Positions 24,141 through 32,857 of a DNA stretch of 64,000 nucleotides are shown piece after piece; within the stretch, counting starts at the first letter, position 1, and each line of letters starts with the position of its first letter. Origin of the DNA: Elusimicrobiota bacterium. Lineage in GTDB: Bacteria; Elusimicrobiota; Endomicrobiia; Endomicrobiales; Endomicrobiaceae. The notes below the pieces were generated by a model. The model ran no database searches and had not been told where the DNA came from. It worked only from the letters and a program-made list of their open reading frames with translations. The position numbers and the translations under genes were made by a program. The stretch spans positions 1-64,000 of the forward strand of contig JAFXOV010000024.1 of NCBI GenBank assembly GCA_017528425.1, read 5' to 3'.

Positions 24141-24818
24141 ATGAAAAAGTATGTTGCAGAATTTACCGGAACATTTTTCTTAGTGTTCATCGCTTGCGGA
24201 GTTGCAGCAGTATCAGGTTGCAAATTTCCGGAAGCAGGTTACATTGCCACAGCTTTAGCTTTCGGTTTAACAATCGTTGCTATGGCTTATTCTATCGGTA
24301 ATGTTTCAGGTTGTCATGTAAACCCTGCCGTTTCTATCGGAGTATGTGTTGCAGGTAAAATGAGTGTCGGAGAATGTGTAAAGTACATCATTTCACAATT
24401 CTTAGGTGCAATTTGCGGTGCAATAGTATTGGGTGTTTGCTTGGGCAGTTTTGCCGCTTTGGGTGCTAACGGTTTCGGAGGAACATTATCCAACGGAGTA
24501 ACGGTTACGGCTGTTATGGCTATAGTAATGGAAATAATTCTTACCTTTGCTTTCGTTTTGGCTATTCTCGGTGTTACCGACAAAGCATCAAACGGAGCTG
24601 TTGCAGGTTTGGTTATAGGTTTAACACTTGTTGTTATTCATTTAATCGGTATTCCTTTCACGGGAACATCAGTAAACCCAGCAAGATCTTTCGGCCCTGC
24701 ATTGTTCCAAGGCGGACAAGCTTTAGCACAAGTTTGGGTATTTATAATTGCTCCCGCTGTCGGCGGAGCTTTAGCCGGTGTATTCTATAATTTGGTTTTG
24801 AAAGAAAAACAAAACTAA
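24141..24818 (+). CDS. aqpZ: MIP-family channel (aquaporin)
   Basis: This 225-aa inner-membrane channel has six TM segments and both half-helix signature motifs, GCHVNPAVSIG (first NPA) and GTSVNPARSFGPAL (second NPA with the R-S-F-G of water-selective AqpZ proteins). The N-terminal KYVAEFTGTFFLVFIACG is also typical. Selectivity-filter residues suggest water rather than glycerol, by resemblance only. It is monocistronic, with its own promoter and a strong terminator, and is the only plus-strand gene in the first 34 kb. Confidence 0.93.
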   Translation: MKKYVAEFTGTFFLVFIACGVAAVSGCKFPEAGYIATALAFGLTIVAMAYSIGNVSGCHVNPAVSIGVCVAGKMSVGECVKYIISQFLGAICGAIVLGVCLGSFAALGANGFGGTLSNGVTVTAVMAIVMEIILTFAFVLAILGVTDKASNGAVAGLVIGLTLVVIHLIGIPFTGTSVNPARSFGPALFQGGQALAQVWVFIIAPAVGGALAGVFYNLVLKEKQN

Positions 24819-24831
24819 TTTACCTTATAAC

Positions 24832-24870
24832 AAAAAGACACCTGATGATTTTTCATCAGGTGTCTTTTTT
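24832..24870 (+). terminator. Terminator after the aquaporin gene
   Basis: AAAAGACACCTGATGA pairs with TCATCAGGTGTCTTTT across a 5-nt loop, followed by T's. It is a strong intrinsic terminator 14 nt after the stop codon. Confidence 0.92.
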
Positions 24871-24889
24871 ATAGCTGAACGGATTTATC

Positions 24890-24989
24890 TTTTAAATTAT
24901 AACTTCGTATTTATCTCAATCGAGTACCAATCGCTACCGCTTTCTTTCACGTACACTTCATTCACCAAATACTTCGTTATAATTTAAAA
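24890..24989. repeat. Imperfect 23-nt inverted repeat around a 54-nt centre
   Basis: Left arm 24890-24912 and right arm 24967-24989 pair at 20 of 23 positions: a 14-bp outer stem, a 3x3 mismatch, then a 6-bp inner stem. Both arms carry ACTTCGT in direct orientation at the mismatch. The centre has two near-repeats AATCGAGTACC and AATCGCTACCG. Function unknown. Confidence 0.6.
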
Positions 24990-25036
24990 TATTAAAATCC
25001 TTTGAGAGCAACAAAGACAAATAGGAAAAATATTTT

Positions 25037-25065
25037 TATAGATTCTAAATCAAGTTCAGAATGAC
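25037..25065 (+). repeat. Dispersed palindromic repeat, TTCTAAA copy
   Basis: TATAGATTCTAAATCAAGTT then CAGAATGACA. It shares the flanks and the TCAAG loop with the 13061 copy, but its stem is eroded (TTCTAAA against TTCAGAA). Confidence 0.6.
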
Positions 25066-25266
25066 ATCATTTTTTTGTTGTTGTTTTGTCGTTGGAGACC
25101 TTAAGATTTTGAGTTACCTTGTTCTTGCCATTCAAAGAGTTTTCAAGTTTTTGCTTAGAATAAAGCATTTGCCGACTGCGGTGTACAAAAGTGAAACGGT
25201 ACATAAAGGAGGCAAATGTGAAATTATAAGCCAAAAATAAAACTCGTTTCGGTTAGAATTTAAAAT

Positions 25267-25286
25267 AAAAAAGCACTTGTGCTTTT
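25267..25286 (-). terminator. Terminator at the end of uvrC
   Basis: Palindrome AAAAGCAC-TT-GTGCTTTT directly after the uvrC stop, followed on the minus strand by a T-rich run. The placement supports the short uvrC reading frame as complete. Confidence 0.65.
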
Positions 25287-26585
25287 CTATTTTAAAAATT
25301 CTTTTGCACGTAGTTGCTTATGGAAAGTTATCGCAAATCGGTGCGCCTCATCTCTTATCGCCTGTAAAAGTCTCAATCCCAACGAATTTCTCGGCAACAT
25401 TAGGGATTTCGGTTTGCCTACCATAAAGACTTCTTCTTCTTGTTTTGCCAAAGAAATCATAGGTATGTAAATGCCTATTTCATCCAGTGCGGACTGTGCA
25501 TAGGAAAGTTGAATTTTTCCCCCGTCGATAACAATCAAATCGGGAAACTGTTCGTTTCTTCTGATAATGCCGGAATATCTTCTGAATACAGCTTCTTTTA
25601 TCATGGCAAAATCGTTTATTTGGTTAACTGTTTTTATTTTAAATTTTCTGTAACCGGATTTGTTCGGTTTACCGTTTACAAACTGAACCATGGATGCAAC
25701 GGGGTTTGTTCCCGACGTGTTTGAAATATCAAAACATTCCATAACGGCAGGAAGTTTATGAAGTTTTAAAACTTGTTTTAATTCCTGCAAAGAATCCGTC
25801 TTGGAAACATATTGGTTAATATCTTCTATACTTATTTCTCTTATAGCAACTCTTTGGCTTATGGATTGTATTGCAAAAAGTCTATCTCTTATTTCTTTTG
25901 CTTTTTCGTATTCCTGTTTATTGCTTAACTCAACCATTTCTTTTTGCCAGGTATCTGCCAACTTTTTTAATTTACCGTTAAAAAAAGTTTCCACTTCCTT
26001 TAAATTGTTTTTGTAATCTGCGGAAGATATTTTCCCCATACACGGACCGAAACATAAACCGGTATGATAATACAAACAGGATTTCACTTTTTCCAATTTC
26101 GGTAACTCTTTCTCGGAAAAGTTTATTTTGCATGGTCTTATCTTAAAAATTTTATTTAACCAAAGTATCAACTTTTTAATGTATGTAAGTTGCGGATACG
26201 GTCCGAAATATAATGCACCGTCTTTTATAACTTTTCTCGTCATCACAAGTCTCGGAAAATCTTCCGCTACGGTTAACTTTATATACGGATAAGTTTTATC
26301 ATCTTTCCACATCGCATTAAAATAAGGTTGAACTTTTTTTATGAGCTGTCTTTCAACAAGAAAAGCTTCTCTTTCGGAAGCACATAAAATATAGTTTATG
26401 GTTTTCATCGCACTTATTATCGAAAATGCTTTGCTGTCCGTATCGGAATGAAAATAAGATGATATTCTGTTTTTTAAATCCTTGGCTTTACCTATGTATA
26501 TAATGTTTGCTGCGGAATCTCTCATTATATACACGCCGGGAAGATGCGGAATATTTACGGTATAATCGTTAACTGGTTTTTGCAT
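25287..26585 (-). CDS. uvrC: UvrC excinuclease subunit lacking the C-terminal HhH domain
   Basis: UvrC makes the dual incisions around UvrAB-marked DNA lesions. The N-terminal GIY-YIG nuclease is intact (LPGVYIMRD about residue 15, IIYIGKAKDLKNR about residue 28). Next come a UVR helix pair (KEMVELSNKQEYEKAKEIRD) that binds UvrB and an RNase H-like 5'-incision domain (ECFDISNTSG, DLIVIDGGKIQL, IRDEAHRFA). The protein ends at FHKQLRAKEFLK, 432 aa, whereas usual UvrC has about 600 aa with a tandem helix-hairpin-helix domain after this point. A terminator follows the stop at once, and no HhH-like sequence is readable after it. It overlaps murJ by 17 nt. Confidence 0.92.
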   Translation of the reverse strand: MQKPVNDYTVNIPHLPGVYIMRDSAANIIYIGKAKDLKNRISSYFHSDTDSKAFSIISAMKTINYILCASEREAFLVERQLIKKVQPYFNAMWKDDKTYPYIKLTVAEDFPRLVMTRKVIKDGALYFGPYPQLTYIKKLILWLNKIFKIRPCKINFSEKELPKLEKVKSCLYYHTGLCFGPCMGKISSADYKNNLKEVETFFNGKLKKLADTWQKEMVELSNKQEYEKAKEIRDRLFAIQSISQRVAIREISIEDINQYVSKTDSLQELKQVLKLHKLPAVMECFDISNTSGTNPVASMVQFVNGKPNKSGYRKFKIKTVNQINDFAMIKEAVFRRYSGIIRRNEQFPDLIVIDGGKIQLSYAQSALDEIGIYIPMISLAKQEEEVFMVGKPKSLMLPRNSLGLRLLQAIRDEAHRFAITFHKQLRAKEFLK

Positions 26586-28128
26586 TTCTTTTCTTTTTTA
26601 AAGAATATAATATTTGGTCCATTTCTTGAGATTTTAATATTTTTAAGAAAATAATAAAAGAGATTATCGAACAAATTATGGAAATCATCAATGCAACTAT
26701 CATAGGTAAAACTTTTATTTGCATTATTTCGTATGCTATTATACCCATAAGTGTAGATGCTATCAATGCTTTTATCGACGATACTAAAATTCTTCTTGCA
26801 CCGATTTTACCGATTCTTTGTTTAAGTTTATAAAACAACATAAACACATTCATATATGCACAAGCCGAAGTTGCAAGAGCAAGTCCTCCCACACCTAACG
26901 GTTTCATTAAAGCAACACACAATATCACATGAACAAACATAACCACGAATGCTATCTTAACGGGAGTTTTTGTATCTTGAAACGAAAAAAACGTGTTGGC
27001 AAAAATTTTTGTAATAGCAAAAGCAGGAAGCCCCAACACATAATAAAAAAGAGCTTTATTTGTAAGAAGTGATGCAAACGTATCAAACTTTCCCCTTTCA
27101 AACAAAACTTGTATTATCGGTAACCCTATAGCCATAAGGCCAACCGTTGCCGGAAGCAAAGCTATTATGGAAATTCTTATGGAAAAATTTAATGTTTCTT
27201 TCAATTCTTCTATATTTTTTGTAGCAACCGATTTCGACATCATCGGTAACGAAACGGTTGCCATCGCAAGCCCGAATATAGCAAGAGGAAGTTGCATTAA
27301 TCTGTTTGAATAATATAAAGCCGTTATCGCACCGTTACCTAAAAACGAAGCACATATGGTATCTACAAAAGTGTTTATTTGGTCTACCGAAATACCGATA
27401 ATGGAAGGTATCATTAAAAATATTATTTTTTTTATGCCCGGATGATTAAAATGAAAATCAAAATGCAGGTGCCACCCCAAATTTCTTAAAGTAGGATACT
27501 GCATAAGGAAATGTCCCAACCCGCCGAAAATAACACTTATCGCAAGCCCTTTAATTTGGTTACCGGGCGACAATAACGGTGCCAACGCCAATATATATAT
27601 AATTTCGGCAAAACTTAAATTTGCGGGGGCTATTGCCGGTATAAAAAAAGAATTTAATGTGTTTAACAATGCTAAAAGCATTGCAGCCAAACAAATAAAT
27701 AAAAGGAACGGAAACATAAGTCTCGTAAGTTCTATGGTAAGAGCCAACTTTTCAGGATCGGAAGTAAAACCGTAAGCTATTATTTTTACAAGCAGCGGTG
27801 AAAAAAACATTCCCAGTATGGTTATAACCAACAATACCAAGAACAATAATGTAAAAACAACATTGATTAATTTTTGAGTTTCAGACTTTGTTTTTGTGTG
27901 AAGATATTCCGAAAATACGGGTATAAATGCCGCCGAAAACGAACCTTCACCCAACATTCTTCTTATAAGGTTAGGAATTCTGAATGCCGCATAAAAAGCA
28001 TCCGCAAACATTCCTGCACCGAACATATAAGCAACAAGCATATCTCTGATGTATCCGAACACTCTCGATACTGTTGTTCCGGCACTTACACTGCCCGCAT
28101 ATTTGATGATTTTTTTTATTTCAATCAT
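26569..28128 (-). CDS. murJ: Lipid II flippase MurJ
   Basis: MurJ flips lipid II across the inner membrane for peptidoglycan synthesis. The 519-aa protein has about 14 hydrophobic segments. It shows the family's N-terminal SAGTTVSRVFGYIRDMLVAY and the RMLGEGSFSAAFIPVFSEY motif with its conserved Arg and acidic residues. It begins only 15 nt after the rpsT terminator, so its transcription must come from readthrough or an unseen promoter. The downstream uvrC overlaps its 3' end. Confidence 0.95.
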   Translation of the reverse strand: MIEIKKIIKYAGSVSAGTTVSRVFGYIRDMLVAYMFGAGMFADAFYAAFRIPNLIRRMLGEGSFSAAFIPVFSEYLHTKTKSETQKLINVVFTLLFLVLLVITILGMFFSPLLVKIIAYGFTSDPEKLALTIELTRLMFPFLLFICLAAMLLALLNTLNSFFIPAIAPANLSFAEIIYILALAPLLSPGNQIKGLAISVIFGGLGHFLMQYPTLRNLGWHLHFDFHFNHPGIKKIIFLMIPSIIGISVDQINTFVDTICASFLGNGAITALYYSNRLMQLPLAIFGLAMATVSLPMMSKSVATKNIEELKETLNFSIRISIIALLPATVGLMAIGLPIIQVLFERGKFDTFASLLTNKALFYYVLGLPAFAITKIFANTFFSFQDTKTPVKIAFVVMFVHVILCVALMKPLGVGGLALATSACAYMNVFMLFYKLKQRIGKIGARRILVSSIKALIASTLMGIIAYEIMQIKVLPMIVALMISIICSIISFIIFLKILKSQEMDQILYSLKKKRNAKTS

Positions 28129-28140
28129 TTTGTTCCGTGA

Positions 28141-28176
28141 AATAAAAAAAGCCGATACTTTTTAAATATCGGCTTT
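28141..28176 (-). terminator. rpsT terminator
   Basis: On the minus strand AAAGCCGATA pairs with TATCGGCTTT across a 9-nt loop (stem arms 28167-28176 and 28148-28157), followed by a T-run. It lies 17 nt after the rpsT stop. Confidence 0.9.
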
Positions 28177-28192
28177 AAAATTCATTTTAAAA

Positions 28193-28474
28193 TTACTTCT
28201 TAAGCGATGCAACTTTTTTAGACAATCTTGCTTTTTGGTTAGCTGCTGCATTTTTATGAATAACATTTTTCTTCTTTGCTTTATCCCATTCTGAAAAAGC
28301 TGCTTTAAGAGCTGCTACTGCTGCATCAAAATCTTTAGCTTTTACTGCAGCTTCAACTTTCTTGGATAATGTTCTTATTTTACTTTTCATTGCTGCATTT
28401 CTTGCTGTTCTTTTTTCTGTCTTTCTTGCTTCTTTAAGAGCAGATGTGTGTCTTCCTGTTTTTAACTTTGCCAT
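28193..28474 (-). CDS. rpsT: 30S ribosomal protein S20
   Basis: S20 is a primary 16S rRNA-binding protein. The 93-aa, Lys/Ala-rich sequence shows RHTSALKEARKTEKRTARN, KVEAAVKAKDFDAA and the conserved VIHKNAAANQKARLSKKV. An in-frame ATG 21 nt further upstream exists, but GGAGG sits just before MAKLKTGR, so 28474 is chosen. It ends in a clear terminator and seems to be transcribed alone. Confidence 0.96.
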   Translation of the reverse strand: MAKLKTGRHTSALKEARKTEKRTARNAAMKSKIRTLSKKVEAAVKAKDFDAAVAALKAAFSEWDKAKKKNVIHKNAAANQKARLSKKVASLKK

Positions 28475-28606
28475 TATATTTCCTCCAAAAATCATTACAA
28501 AATTATAATTAAGTTGTCATATTTTACATTTTTATTTTAGTATCGTCAAGCAAAAACAAATAGTATAATATTTACAAAAAATCGAATTTATTTTTCCTTT
28601 TACAAA

Positions 28607-29710
28607 CTATAACTTTAAATAAAAATCTTCAATTTTTTTCGCCGTATATTTGATATCAAAACCAGCTTTTTCTACAAATTTTGAGCAATCCTTTCTCTCA
28701 AAGTTTTTTATTTTGTCTACAATAATATTTGCCCATTCTTTTGCGGATTTGCTTAATAATATTTTTGTTGTATTACAAATCATTGTTTCTTGGGGAACTC
28801 CATTAGACAAAAAACAAGGAAGGCCACAACTTTGAGCTTCTATTGCAACTATTCCCATGCCTTCAAACAAAGAAGGAAATACAAAACAGTCCATTGCTTG
28901 ATATATTTTTTCTATATCTTTTCTAACTTCCAAAAAAACAACATATTTTGTTAAGTTTAAATTATAAACTTGCTTTTTAATTTCATTTTTTAAAGGTCCG
29001 TCTCCGACTAACAACAAAACTGAATTTTTATTCTGTTTATGTATTTCACTAAAAATATTTACTAAGAAAGAGAGATTTTTTTGTATTGCAAACCTACCTA
29101 TATTCCCTATAACAAATCTGTTTTCAATGTTTAATTCCTTCCGTATTTCGTTCCTTACATTGCTATTAAATTTAAATATTGTTGTATCTATTCCGTTATT
29201 TATTATCGTGTAATTGTTCCCGAAATTTTTTTTACCTGATGAATCAGAACATGCAATTTTTTTTGTTATAAATGGTTTACTTAGGAAAAATAAAAATCGG
29301 TTCCTTAAGTTTTCTAAAAATTTTTCTCCCAACCTGGGATTATGTGTATGTTGAACAATATTCTTAACTCCATAAAATTTGGCAATAGGGAAAAAAATAA
29401 AACTAAAAGATTCTATATGAGAATGAATTATACTATATTGATGTGTTTTAAAAAAATCTCTAACTGCTTTAATAAATATCCATGGCTTTTTAAATGACGG
29501 ATACGGCAACTTATAAATATTCCCACCCAATTTTTTTATTTCTCCATCAATTGTAGGATAAGAATCTTTAAAATATAAATAATCAAATTGGACTTTTGAT
29601 CTGTCTATATTTTTATGCCAATTTAAAATAACACTTGATACACCACCACCTAAATATAGACAATCCGATATGTGCAAAATCCTAATAGTATTTTTGTTTT
29701 TTTCTTCCAT
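28607..29710 (-). CDS. Glycosyltransferase family 4-like (GT-B fold)
   Basis: This 367-aa cytoplasmic enzyme would add a sugar to a growing surface glycan. The N-terminal half has ILHISDCLYLGGGVSSVI (acceptor-side GT4 motif) and IIHSHIESFSFI. The C-terminal half has VIGNIGRFAIQKNLSFLV, LLVGDGPLKNEI and the donor-binding FPSLFEGMGIVAIEAQSCGL with the E-x7-E pattern. Donor and acceptor are unknown. It is the last gene of the leftward polysaccharide operon, 2 nt after the preceding gene. Confidence 0.88.
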   Translation of the reverse strand: MEEKNKNTIRILHISDCLYLGGGVSSVILNWHKNIDRSKVQFDYLYFKDSYPTIDGEIKKLGGNIYKLPYPSFKKPWIFIKAVRDFFKTHQYSIIHSHIESFSFIFFPIAKFYGVKNIVQHTHNPRLGEKFLENLRNRFLFFLSKPFITKKIACSDSSGKKNFGNNYTIINNGIDTTIFKFNSNVRNEIRKELNIENRFVIGNIGRFAIQKNLSFLVNIFSEIHKQNKNSVLLLVGDGPLKNEIKKQVYNLNLTKYVVFLEVRKDIEKIYQAMDCFVFPSLFEGMGIVAIEAQSCGLPCFLSNGVPQETMICNTTKILLSKSAKEWANIIVDKIKNFERKDCSKFVEKAGFDIKYTAKKIEDFYLKL

Positions 29711-29712
29711 AT

Positions 29713-30663
29713 TTACGATATTTTGTTTATTAACTTATAAATTTTACCTGCCAAATTGAAATTTACACAAGCAATCAAAAAGAAACATTTTTTACTGATT
29801 TTATCTTTTATCATTAAATATCTAAAAAAATTGGATTTTAGTTCTTTCAATACTAAATTAGCACTCTCCATATCGGGATTTTCCTGCAAAGATATAAAAC
29901 CGAGCCACTGTGCCAAAAGGCATAATCTAAAGTTATATATTTTTTCTTTCAAAGAAAATAACTTTTGTTTTTCGGCATAAATCATTTCTATATTTTGAAT
30001 TTTTAGGAAAGGTAAGAAATTTTTCTTGAATTTTTTAGTGTGTTGCCTTGAAGTAGGATTACACCTGTAATAACATTTGTAATCCTGCAAACAAACAACT
30101 TTTTCTATTCTGGTAAAATTTGTAAAATTATACAAGACATCCTGAGCATAAGTTTCCACAAAACGAAGATTTTTTACCACATCTTTTCTGTATAATTTGT
30201 TCCAAACGTACATGCTGTTATAAAACGCTTCAAACGCTTCGTTAGGTGTTAAAATTTCTTTTTTAGGATAGACGGTATTTTTAACCCAATTGCTTTCGGT
30301 TCCTTCAAACCAATTACAAACAACCAAACCCGCATCTGTTCTTATCATCGCATTATACAATGTTTCATACATATCCGGTTCAATATAGTCGTCGGAATCT
30401 ATATATCCGATATAATTTCCGGTAGCAATATCAAGTCCTGCATTTCTTGCTACTGCAGGTCCGCCGTTTTCTATATGCAAAACTTTTATTCTTGCATCTT
30501 TTGTTGCGTACTCGTCACATATTTTTCCGCAATTATCGGGAGAACCGTCATCAACCAGTATTATTTCCAAATTTTTATACGTTTGGTTGATAATACTGTC
30601 AACACATTGTCTTATATACGGCTCAACATTATATACCGGTACTATTACCGAAATCTTATCCAT
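29713..30663 (-). CDS. Family 2 glycosyltransferase (GT-A fold)
   Basis: This 316-aa enzyme begins ISVIVPVYNVEPYIRQCVDS, followed by LEIILVDDGSPDNCG, NGGPAVARNAGLDIATG and the metal-binding YIGYIDSDDYI. That order is diagnostic of GT2. The C-terminal portion is variable and mostly alpha-helical. It closely resembles the neighbouring gene at 30693-31727 in its first 110 residues, suggesting duplication within the cluster. Sugar specificity is unknown. Confidence 0.9.
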   Translation of the reverse strand: MDKISVIVPVYNVEPYIRQCVDSIINQTYKNLEIILVDDGSPDNCGKICDEYATKDARIKVLHIENGGPAVARNAGLDIATGNYIGYIDSDDYIEPDMYETLYNAMIRTDAGLVVCNWFEGTESNWVKNTVYPKKEILTPNEAFEAFYNSMYVWNKLYRKDVVKNLRFVETYAQDVLYNFTNFTRIEKVVCLQDYKCYYRCNPTSRQHTKKFKKNFLPFLKIQNIEMIYAEKQKLFSLKEKIYNFRLCLLAQWLGFISLQENPDMESANLVLKELKSNFFRYLMIKDKISKKCFFLIACVNFNLAGKIYKLINKIS

Positions 30664-30692
30664 AAAATATCCTTTTTAACATTAACTAAAAT

Positions 30693-31727
30693 TCATTTTA
30701 TAAAAAGCAAATACCCGCTTTTTAATATATACATAAAAAATAAAGATAAATAGAAATAACCTTTATGGAATAAATTTACAGGGAAAAACTTTATTCCTTT
30801 CGGTTTGTTATTAATAGCTATCAAATATATTTCTCTCGGTATTTTGGAAAGGAAACGTTTACTTTCTTTAATTTTTTCTCTAATTTCAAAAAAATTAAAA
30901 TCCGCCTGTAAGTATAATATATAAAAAATAAATTTATTTATTCTAAATCCAATTGCATTTAAATAACTATCTTCATTTTTATGATTTTTTAATATCGTTA
31001 ACATTTCATATATCAAATCAATAATATCACCAACATATCTCTTGGAATATCTTTTTGTCACGGAATTATAATTTTGGACATAATTGTAATAAAAAAGATT
31101 AGAAGCAAGAAATATTGAATTCGAACATAACAAGTATTTAATTAAAAAACATAAATCGTCCCCCTGACAAAGCTTTTCGCTGAATCTTATGTTGTATGTT
31201 TCAATTATTGACTTTTTAAATAAACAAGTTGAAACAAAGTTATCGATACCGTCATTTTTTATAATGCATTTCAACAAATTATTTTTCTCATTTTCTTTAT
31301 ATGCTTTTTGCTCAAAACCAAAAATATTGTTTTTTTCTTTTCTTTTATAAATAGTTTTTGCCCCATACTTAACAATATCGACATCAAAATTCAATAATAA
31401 TTCCAACACATCTTCAAATGTTTTAAGCCCTATATAATCATCTCCATCAACAAATGCTATATATTCACCTTTTGCAATATTAAGTCCGTCATTTCTTGCA
31501 GCAGATACACCTGCATTTTGCTTATGTATTACTTTTATTCTGTTATCTTTCAATGCATATTCATCACATATTCTGACACTGTTGTCCGCAGAACCGTCAT
31601 CAACCAATATTATTTCCAAATTTTTATATGTTTGATTAACTATACTATCAACACATTGTTTCAAATATTGTTCTATATTATATATGGGAATTATTACACT
31701 TATTAAAGGTTTTATATTTCCTTCCAT
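30693..31727 (-). CDS. Family 2 glycosyltransferase (GT-A fold), paralogue of next gene
   Basis: The 344-aa protein shows LISVIIPIYNIEQYLKQCVD, LEIILVDDGSADNSV, NAGVSAARNDGLNIAKG and YIAFVDGDDYI. Its N-terminal domain is very like the following gene (YKNLEIILVDDGS is identical in both). The C-terminus is hydrophobic (YFYLSLFFMYILKSG) and may associate with the membrane. The 5' end overlaps the O-antigen ligase gene by 16 nt. Confidence 0.9.
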   Translation of the reverse strand: MEGNIKPLISVIIPIYNIEQYLKQCVDSIVNQTYKNLEIILVDDGSADNSVRICDEYALKDNRIKVIHKQNAGVSAARNDGLNIAKGEYIAFVDGDDYIGLKTFEDVLELLLNFDVDIVKYGAKTIYKRKEKNNIFGFEQKAYKENEKNNLLKCIIKNDGIDNFVSTCLFKKSIIETYNIRFSEKLCQGDDLCFLIKYLLCSNSIFLASNLFYYNYVQNYNSVTKRYSKRYVGDIIDLIYEMLTILKNHKNEDSYLNAIGFRINKFIFYILYLQADFNFFEIREKIKESKRFLSKIPREIYLIAINNKPKGIKFFPVNLFHKGYFYLSLFFMYILKSGYLLFIK

Positions 31728-32857
31728 AATTTAACACCTGTGTTTCTTTCTTTATAATCACAAACCAAAGTTATGTAAATAATCGTAAACCAAAGAGGAA
31801 TTGTATTATAATTTGTTATTATCATTGATGTAACCATTAAACTTATAAAAATTGCTGCAAACAAAAACATATCTCTGGTGAACAACAACTTTATATATTT
31901 AAATAAAATCATACAGTAGGAAATTAATCCGATTATTCCGAAGTTTAATGCCACAGACAAGAAAGTATTATGTGCAGAAGCGAAATTTGTAATCGCCTGT
32001 CCGGAAGAAACACCGTACCCTAAAAAAGGTTTTTCCTTAATAAAAGATATGGCATTCTCCCATAAAGCAAGTCTTATTCTGTTACTATCATCATAGTAAG
32101 GATTTATAACAAATCTGTCAATTAAGTTTTGAGGTAATAAAAAAAACACAATAAGAAACAAAATAATGATTGAAAATATTTTTAAACAACTATACTTAAT
32201 ATCATAAAATAATAAAAAAATACTTGCTATAACCGTAGATAAAAAAGCTGCTCGAGATCCTGTTAACAACATAGCATACAAGATACTGAATGATATTAAT
32301 ATATACAATATTTTAGGGAAGATTTTTTTACTTAATATGATTTTTTTGATAGAAAACAAAAATGTAATCGACAGATAACTTGCTAAATAATTCGGTTCCA
32401 TTAATCTGTCAAAAACAGGATATGTATATCTTCCCATCTCGTATTCCGATTTGAATATAAATAACAATACAGATATTATAAAGCCGGAAAACATAAAACA
32501 ATTAGATATAAACTTTAATTCCTTTAAATTGGCTTTATGCAACGTTAATAAAAAGAACATAATAAAAAATAAAACAATACTACCGATGCTTTTTGATGTG
32601 TCAAAATTATCAATAGTCGTTGTAATATGAAAAATTGTAATTAACAACAAAACGGCAATAGCAACATGTTGGGATTGAAATCTTATACCATCATTGAGAA
32701 TAGAAATAAAGCATAAAAATATTACAAATAATATTACCGGATAATAATACATTAAGCTAAGACTTGCTCCGCTAAAAGGAACTCCCATAATAGCTATGGC
32801 AAAAGCTAAGATACTGAGCTTTATTTTTTCAGTTGAACAAATATTTCTGTTAATCAT
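31712..32857 (-). CDS. O-antigen ligase/polymerase family membrane protein
   Basis: The 381-aa protein has about ten to eleven TM segments. The large loop after LLTGSRAAFLSTVIASIF carries SRA, and a following FASAHNTFLSVALNFGIIGL contains the H-N-x-x-L and G-x-x-G pattern of the Wzy_C/WaaL superfamily. Members either ligate O-antigen to lipid A-core or polymerise repeat units in the periplasm, and sequence alone does not decide which. It overlaps both neighbours, so it belongs to the polysaccharide operon. Confidence 0.82.
   Translation of the reverse strand: MINRNICSTEKIKLSILAFAIAIMGVPFSGASLSLMYYYPVILFVIFLCFISILNDGIRFQSQHVAIAVLLLITIFHITTTIDNFDTSKSIGSIVLFFIMFFLLTLHKANLKELKFISNCFMFSGFIISVLLFIFKSEYEMGRYTYPVFDRLMEPNYLASYLSITFLFSIKKIILSKKIFPKILYILISFSILYAMLLTGSRAAFLSTVIASIFLLFYDIKYSCLKIFSIIILFLIVFFLLPQNLIDRFVINPYYDDSNRIRLALWENAISFIKEKPFLGYGVSSGQAITNFASAHNTFLSVALNFGIIGLISYCMILFKYIKLLFTRDMFLFAAIFISLMVTSMIITNYNTIPLWFTIIYITLVCDYKERNTGVKLWKEI

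Larger units (their letters stand above)
24871..25286. other. Non-coding interval between the aquaporin gene and uvrC
   Basis: This is the only gene-free stretch over 300 bp outside the giant gene's leader. It holds a 23-nt inverted repeat (24890-24989), one palindromic repeat copy (25037-25065), an isolated AAAGGAGG with no usable ORF after it (25206-25213) and the uvrC terminator. I see no credible gene. Confidence 0.7.

Noticed and set aside
24890-24912. Similarity of ATAACTTCGTAT to a loxP arm
   Set aside because: Only 12 of 13 bases of one arm match. The second arm and the 8-bp spacer do not, and no Cre-like gene is present. Likely coincidence in AT-rich DNA.
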